From Treponema sp. (GTDB lineage: Bacteria; Spirochaetota; Spirochaetia; Treponematales; Breznakiellaceae), in contig JAITQR010000011.1 in assembly GCA_031288815.1 (NCBI GenBank), positions 1 through 16,135 on the forward strand: a stretch of 16,135 nt of DNA. The letters run 5' to 3'. The notes under the pieces are model-generated. The model made no database searches and had not been told where the DNA came from. It saw nothing but the letters and a program-made list of their open reading frames with translations. Of this stretch, positions 13,225 to 16,135 are shown one piece after another; positions within the stretch are counted from its first letter, which is position 1; each line of letters opens with the position of its first letter. A program made the translations under genes and the position numbers.

Positions 13225-14630
13225 TGGCGGCGATCCTTATCATTGATGACGAAGCGGGAATCCGGCAGACCCTGGCCTCGATCCTGGAGGACGAGTCTTA
13301 CCGTGTCCTGACGGCGGAAGACGCGATCCTGGGCCTTGAGATCCTGGGCCGGGAAACGGTGGATCTGGTTTTCCTGGACGTGCTGCTCCCCAAGCTGGGC
13401 GGGATGGAAGCCCTGGAGCGGATCCGGAAGGAATGGCCCGAACTTGAGGTGGTGGTCATCTCCGGCCACGCCAACATAGACATGGCCGTCCGGGCGGTAA
13501 AGCTGGGGGCCTTCGATTTCCTGGAAAAACCCCTTTCCCTGGACAAGGTGCTGACCCTCTGCCGCAACGCCCTGGAAATGCGGAAGCTGCGGAAAGAAAA
13601 CCGGAACCTCCGGCGGAACAGGGTCATCCTGAAAGACGAAATTATCGGAACCAGCCGGGGGATAGAGAAGGTCCGCGCCCTGATCCGGCAGGCCGCCTCC
13701 AGCGAGGCCCGGATCCTCATCGGCGGGGAGAACGGAACCGGAAAGGAACTGGTGGCCCGGGCCGTGCACAACGGTTCCTCCCGGGCGGACCGGGCTTTTG
13801 TGGAGGTGAATTGCGCCGCCATCCCCGAAACCCTCATCGAAAGCGAGCTTTTCGGCCACGAGAAGGGGGCCTTTACCGACGCGGTCTCTTCCCGCAAGGG
13901 CCGTTTCGAACTGGCCAACGGGGGAACCCTCTTCCTGGACGAGATCGGGGATATGTCCCTTTCCGCCCAGGCCAAGGTGCTGCGGGCCATACAGGAGCAG
14001 AAAATCGAGCGGCTGGGAGGGGAGAAGACCATAGAGATCGATGTGCGCATCCTGGCGGCAAGCAACAAAGACCTGGAAAGGGAATGCGAGGCGGGCCGGT
14101 TCCGGCAGGATCTTTTTTTCCGCCTGAACGTGATCCCCATCCATATCCCTCCCCTGCGGGAAAGGCCCGAAGACGTGCCCCTGCTGCTCAACCACTTCCT
14201 CAGGGACCTGGGGGACCAGGCGGTGGAATTCGACCAGGAGGCCCTGAACTTTCTCGCCGCTTACAACTGGCCCGGAAACATCCGGGAACTGAGGAACCTA
14301 GCGGAAAGGATCGCGGTAATGTATACTGGTACCCGCATCGGCGAAGGGGAACTGCGGGATCTCCTGCTCAAAACCCCGGGACTTTCCGGAGGCGCCGGGG
14401 ACCTCCGGGAGGCCGGGACGGGGAACGTCGTTTTCCCCCAAACTATCTTCGAGATGAAGTACAATGAGGCGAAAGACGCCTTTGAAAAGGTTTACCTGGA
14501 ATTCCAACTTTCCCGGAACCGTGGTATAATAGCCCATACGGCGGAGGCCATCGGCGTTTATCCCAGCAACCTCCACACGAAAATACGAAAATTTAATATC
14601 GCCCTAACCAGAGGGGGCGAGAAGGATTAA
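13224..14630 (+). CDS. NtrC-family sigma-54-dependent response regulator
   Basis: A 468-residue protein with the three NtrC domains. The receiver (about 1-120) has Asp8/Asp9 and phospho-acceptor Asp52 in LVFLDVLLP. The AAA+ domain has Walker A GGENGTGK at 167-174, the sigma-54-contacting loop GAFTDA at 215-220, Walker B Asp239-Glu240 (LFLDEIGDM) and FFRLNVIPIHIPPLRERPED. The C-terminal Fis-type helix-turn-helix is at about 430-465 (GVYPSNLHTKIRKF). It activates promoters read by sigma-54 RNA polymerase. The start is GTG 13224, one base overlapping the kinase stop, with GGGGAGCGGGGA before it. It is the cognate partner of the upstream kinase. Targets are not visible here. Confidence 0.96.
   Translation: MAAILIIDDEAGIRQTLASILEDESYRVLTAEDAILGLEILGRETVDLVFLDVLLPKLGGMEALERIRKEWPELEVVVISGHANIDMAVRAVKLGAFDFLEKPLSLDKVLTLCRNALEMRKLRKENRNLRRNRVILKDEIIGTSRGIEKVRALIRQAASSEARILIGGENGTGKELVARAVHNGSSRADRAFVEVNCAAIPETLIESELFGHEKGAFTDAVSSRKGRFELANGGTLFLDEIGDMSLSAQAKVLRAIQEQKIERLGGEKTIEIDVRILAASNKDLERECEAGRFRQDLFFRLNVIPIHIPPLRERPEDVPLLLNHFLRDLGDQAVEFDQEALNFLAAYNWPGNIRELRNLAERIAVMYTGTRIGEGELRDLLLKTPGLSGGAGDLREAGTGNVVFPQTIFEMKYNEAKDAFEKVYLEFQLSRNRGIIAHTAEAIGVYPSNLHTKIRKFNIALTRGGEKD
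14522..14530 (+). promoter_or_regulatory. Candidate internal promoter for lexA (extended -10)
   Basis: TGGTATAAT is a perfect extended -10 element (TG-N-TATAAT) inside the 3' end of the NtrC-like gene, with a weak -35 (TTCCAA, 14502-14507) at 17-nt spacing. The predicted start near 14537 would give a leader of about 97 nt to lexA. It could be a chance match within coding DNA, but AT-rich boxes are rare in this GC-rich gene. Confidence 0.4.
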
Positions 14631-14633
14631 TCG

Positions 14634-15239
14634 ATGAAAGAGCTTACCCAGCGCCAGAAGGAAGTGTTGTCTTTTATCGCCGGCTACATCAACAAGCACA
14701 ACTATCCCCCTACCATACGGGAAATAGGGGACTTTTTCTCCATTTCCGTAAAGGGCGCCCACGATCACGTAACCGCCTTGAAAAGGAAGGGGGTTTTGAA
14801 ACAGGAAGACAAGCGTTCCCGAACCATGGAACTGGTGGGGGAAGGGAGAACCAGCCTGAACCGGCTGGTGGAAATTCCCCTCCTGGGAACCGTCGCCGCC
14901 GGGGTTCCCATTTTGTCGGAAGAAAACTGGGACGGAACCGTTCAGATAAACGACGCCCTGCTGAAAAAGAACCGCAAGTATTTTGCCTTAAAGGTACGGG
15001 GCGATTCCATGATCGGCGCGGGTATCATGGACGGGGATACGGCGGTGATTGAAAAACAGTCCATCGCGAAGAACGGGGAGATCGTGGTCGCCCTGGTGGA
15101 CGAGGCGGTTACCCTTAAACGGTTTTTCAAGGAAAACAAACGGGTAAAGCTTCAGGCGGAAAACTCCGGTTATTCCCCCATCTACAGTCAAAACGTACGG
15201 CTTCTGGGGCGGCTGGCCCATATAATCCGCAGTTACTAA
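14634..15239 (+). CDS. lexA: LexA repressor (SOS regulator)
   Basis: A 201-residue protein of normal LexA length. The N-terminal winged helix has TIREIGDFFSISVKGAHDHV and ALKRKGVLKQEDKRSRT. The self-cleavage site is Ala89-Gly90 in TVAAGVPIL. The catalytic pair is Ser125 (RGDSMIGAGIMDGD) and Lys162 (EAVTLKRFF). It represses DNA-damage genes until RecA triggers self-cleavage. ATG 14634 lies 3 nt after the NtrC-like stop, with AAGGA overlapping that stop. holA follows after 6 nt. A possible private promoter is at 14522-14530. No inverted-repeat operator was found before it, so self-regulation is not shown by the sequence. Many host-associated treponemes are thought to lack LexA, so its presence is informative about lineage. 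Confidence 0.96.
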   Translation: MKELTQRQKEVLSFIAGYINKHNYPPTIREIGDFFSISVKGAHDHVTALKRKGVLKQEDKRSRTMELVGEGRTSLNRLVEIPLLGTVAAGVPILSEENWDGTVQINDALLKKNRKYFALKVRGDSMIGAGIMDGDTAVIEKQSIAKNGEIVVALVDEAVTLKRFFKENKRVKLQAENSGYSPIYSQNVRLLGRLAHIIRSY

Positions 15240-15245
15240 GCGTCC

Positions 15246-16135
15246 ATGGCGGCAAACGCCCCGGCGGGCCTTTCCGCCAAAGAAATCGAAGAGGGATGCT
15301 GCTTTCTCTTTCTGGGCCCCGAAAGGGGGGAAAAGGCGGACGCTGTCGCCGCTATCCGCCGGGATCTCGCGGCCGGCGGCGTTCCCGCGGAGGAGACGGT
15401 CTTCTACGCCGGGGAAACCCCGGCCGCCGCTATCTCCGATGTTCTGCTTAACGGTTCGCTCTTCGCCGACACCCGGCTCTTTATCGTCAAAAACGCCGAA
15501 TCTATCAGGGAAAAGGAAAAAGAGGAGGTAAAACTCTTCGTCTCCTGCCTAAGCCCCCAGCCCCGGACGGTGCTGATCCTTGTTTCGGAAGAGACCCGGG
15601 TGGCGAAGTCCCTGGAAGACGCGATCCCCCCTAAGCGGCGGCGGGTATTCTGGGAACTTTTCGAGAACCAGAAGACCCAGTGGGTTCGTGATTTTTTCCG
15701 CCGGGAAGGCTGCCGGATAGACGAGGATGGGATCGGGGCGATTCTCGAAATGGTGGAAAACAACACCGAAGCCCTGGGCCGGGAATGTTCCCGGCTGATC
15801 CTCTTCCTGGGGAAAAACAGGGGGGTAAGCGCGGCGGATGTGGAGGACTGGCTCTCCCACAGCCGGGAGGAATCGGCCTTTACCCTTTTTTCACGAATCG
15901 CCTGGGGGGATCTTTCCAAAAGCCTTGAATCCCTGCACACCCTGTTGGGGGCAAAGGAAGAGCCGGTGCGTATTCTGGCCGGGCTTACCAGCAGCTTCCG
16001 CAGGCTCCGGGATTACCAGGCCCTGGTGGAATCGGGGGACGCCAACGACGGAAGGCTCCGCCAGGCGGGCTTTTCCCACCCCAAGGCCAGGGCGGACTTT
16101 GCCGAAGCCAGCCGCCGTTACGGGCCCGGCGGGGC
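15246..16135 (+). CDS. holA: DNA polymerase III delta subunit, 5' part (cut by window end)
   Basis: The frame stays open from ATG 15246 to the window end (296 full codons). The N-terminal part fits the delta-subunit AAA-like fold: FLFLGPERGEKADAVAAIRR in place of the usual LYGEE start, then LLNGSLFADTRLFIVKNAES and TVLILVSEETRV. The middle has WVRDFFRREGCRIDEDG and the family-typical NNTEALGRECSRLILFLG, then FTLFSRIAWGDLSKSLESLHTLL and RILAGLTSSFRRLRDYQ. Delta opens the sliding clamp in the clamp loader. It follows lexA by 6 nt without a visible ribosome site, so translation probably depends on lexA. About 30-50 residues are likely missing at the C-terminus. Confidence 0.87.
   Translation, partial: MAANAPAGLSAKEIEEGCCFLFLGPERGEKADAVAAIRRDLAAGGVPAEETVFYAGETPAAAISDVLLNGSLFADTRLFIVKNAESIREKEKEEVKLFVSCLSPQPRTVLILVSEETRVAKSLEDAIPPKRRRVFWELFENQKTQWVRDFFRREGCRIDEDGIGAILEMVENNTEALGRECSRLILFLGKNRGVSAADVEDWLSHSREESAFTLFSRIAWGDLSKSLESLHTLLGAKEEPVRILAGLTSSFRRLRDYQALVESGDANDGRLRQAGFSHPKARADFAEASRRYGPGG

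Noticed and set aside
14531..14633. A LexA operator before lexA
   Set aside because: I looked for common LexA box forms (CTGT-N8-ACAG, GAAC-N4-GTTC, TTTG-N5-CAAA) and saw none that was convincing; the operator of this lineage is unknown to me.
1..16135. CRISPR arrays, tRNA or rRNA genes, transposase or phage genes
   Set aside because: No regularly spaced direct repeats, cloverleaf sequences or matching proteins were seen; the only mobile-type signals are non-coding repeats.

Overview
The window looks like chromosome from a GC-rich spirochaete, most likely a treponeme-type bacterium. The reasons are spirochaete-style lipoproteins with loose lipoboxes, an HprK/HPr pair of the kind found in spirochaetes with an incomplete sugar phosphotransferase system, and the overall gene style. 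This is inference from gene content; no 16S gene or other decisive marker is present. Core genes are visibly GC-rich with tight, overlapping junctions. The stretch from about 9,030 to 10,080 is clearly more AT-rich and looks like an island.

Layout. (1) Positions 1-4361, plus strand: the 3' part of a HEAT-repeat protein, an SH3-like lipoprotein and an ABC-F ATPase, separated by 4 and 1 nt. (2) Positions 4449-8609, minus strand, read from right to left: rex (redox repressor), serC (phosphoserine aminotransferase, interrupted by an in-frame amber codon), serA (phosphoglycerate dehydrogenase) and a membrane-anchored lytic transglycosylase whose start overlaps the serA stop. A 135-bp MITE-like element lies between serC and serA and supplies the serC stop codon. 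(3) Positions 8610-10154 are the odd part: a strong rex promoter with a near-perfect Rex operator on its -10, an inverted-repeat element, a decayed partial copy of hprK that includes its promoter and a 14-G tract, an AT-rich poly-Gly lipoprotein gene, and a hairpin repeat also seen near serA. (4) Positions 10155-16135, plus strand: a six-gene run hprK, ptsH, NtrY-like kinase, NtrC-like regulator, lexA, holA (cut by the window end), with junctions from -4 to +11 nt.

How the genes may work together. Rex senses NADH/NAD+ and very probably represses its own promoter; the serine biosynthesis genes lie downstream on the same strand, so they may share redox control. HprK would phosphorylate HPr at Ser46, and HPr is translationally coupled to a sigma-54-type two-component system. 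This suggests that carbon/energy status and sigma-54 transcription are linked in this organism. lexA and holA close the run and may also have an internal promoter inside the ntrC-like gene.

No CRISPR array, tRNA, rRNA, transposase or phage gene was recognised. I do not see a wholly new multi-gene system. The best leads are the serC amber codon, the MITE-like element, the hprK relic, the Rex operator arrangement and the HPr/two-component fusion of operons.
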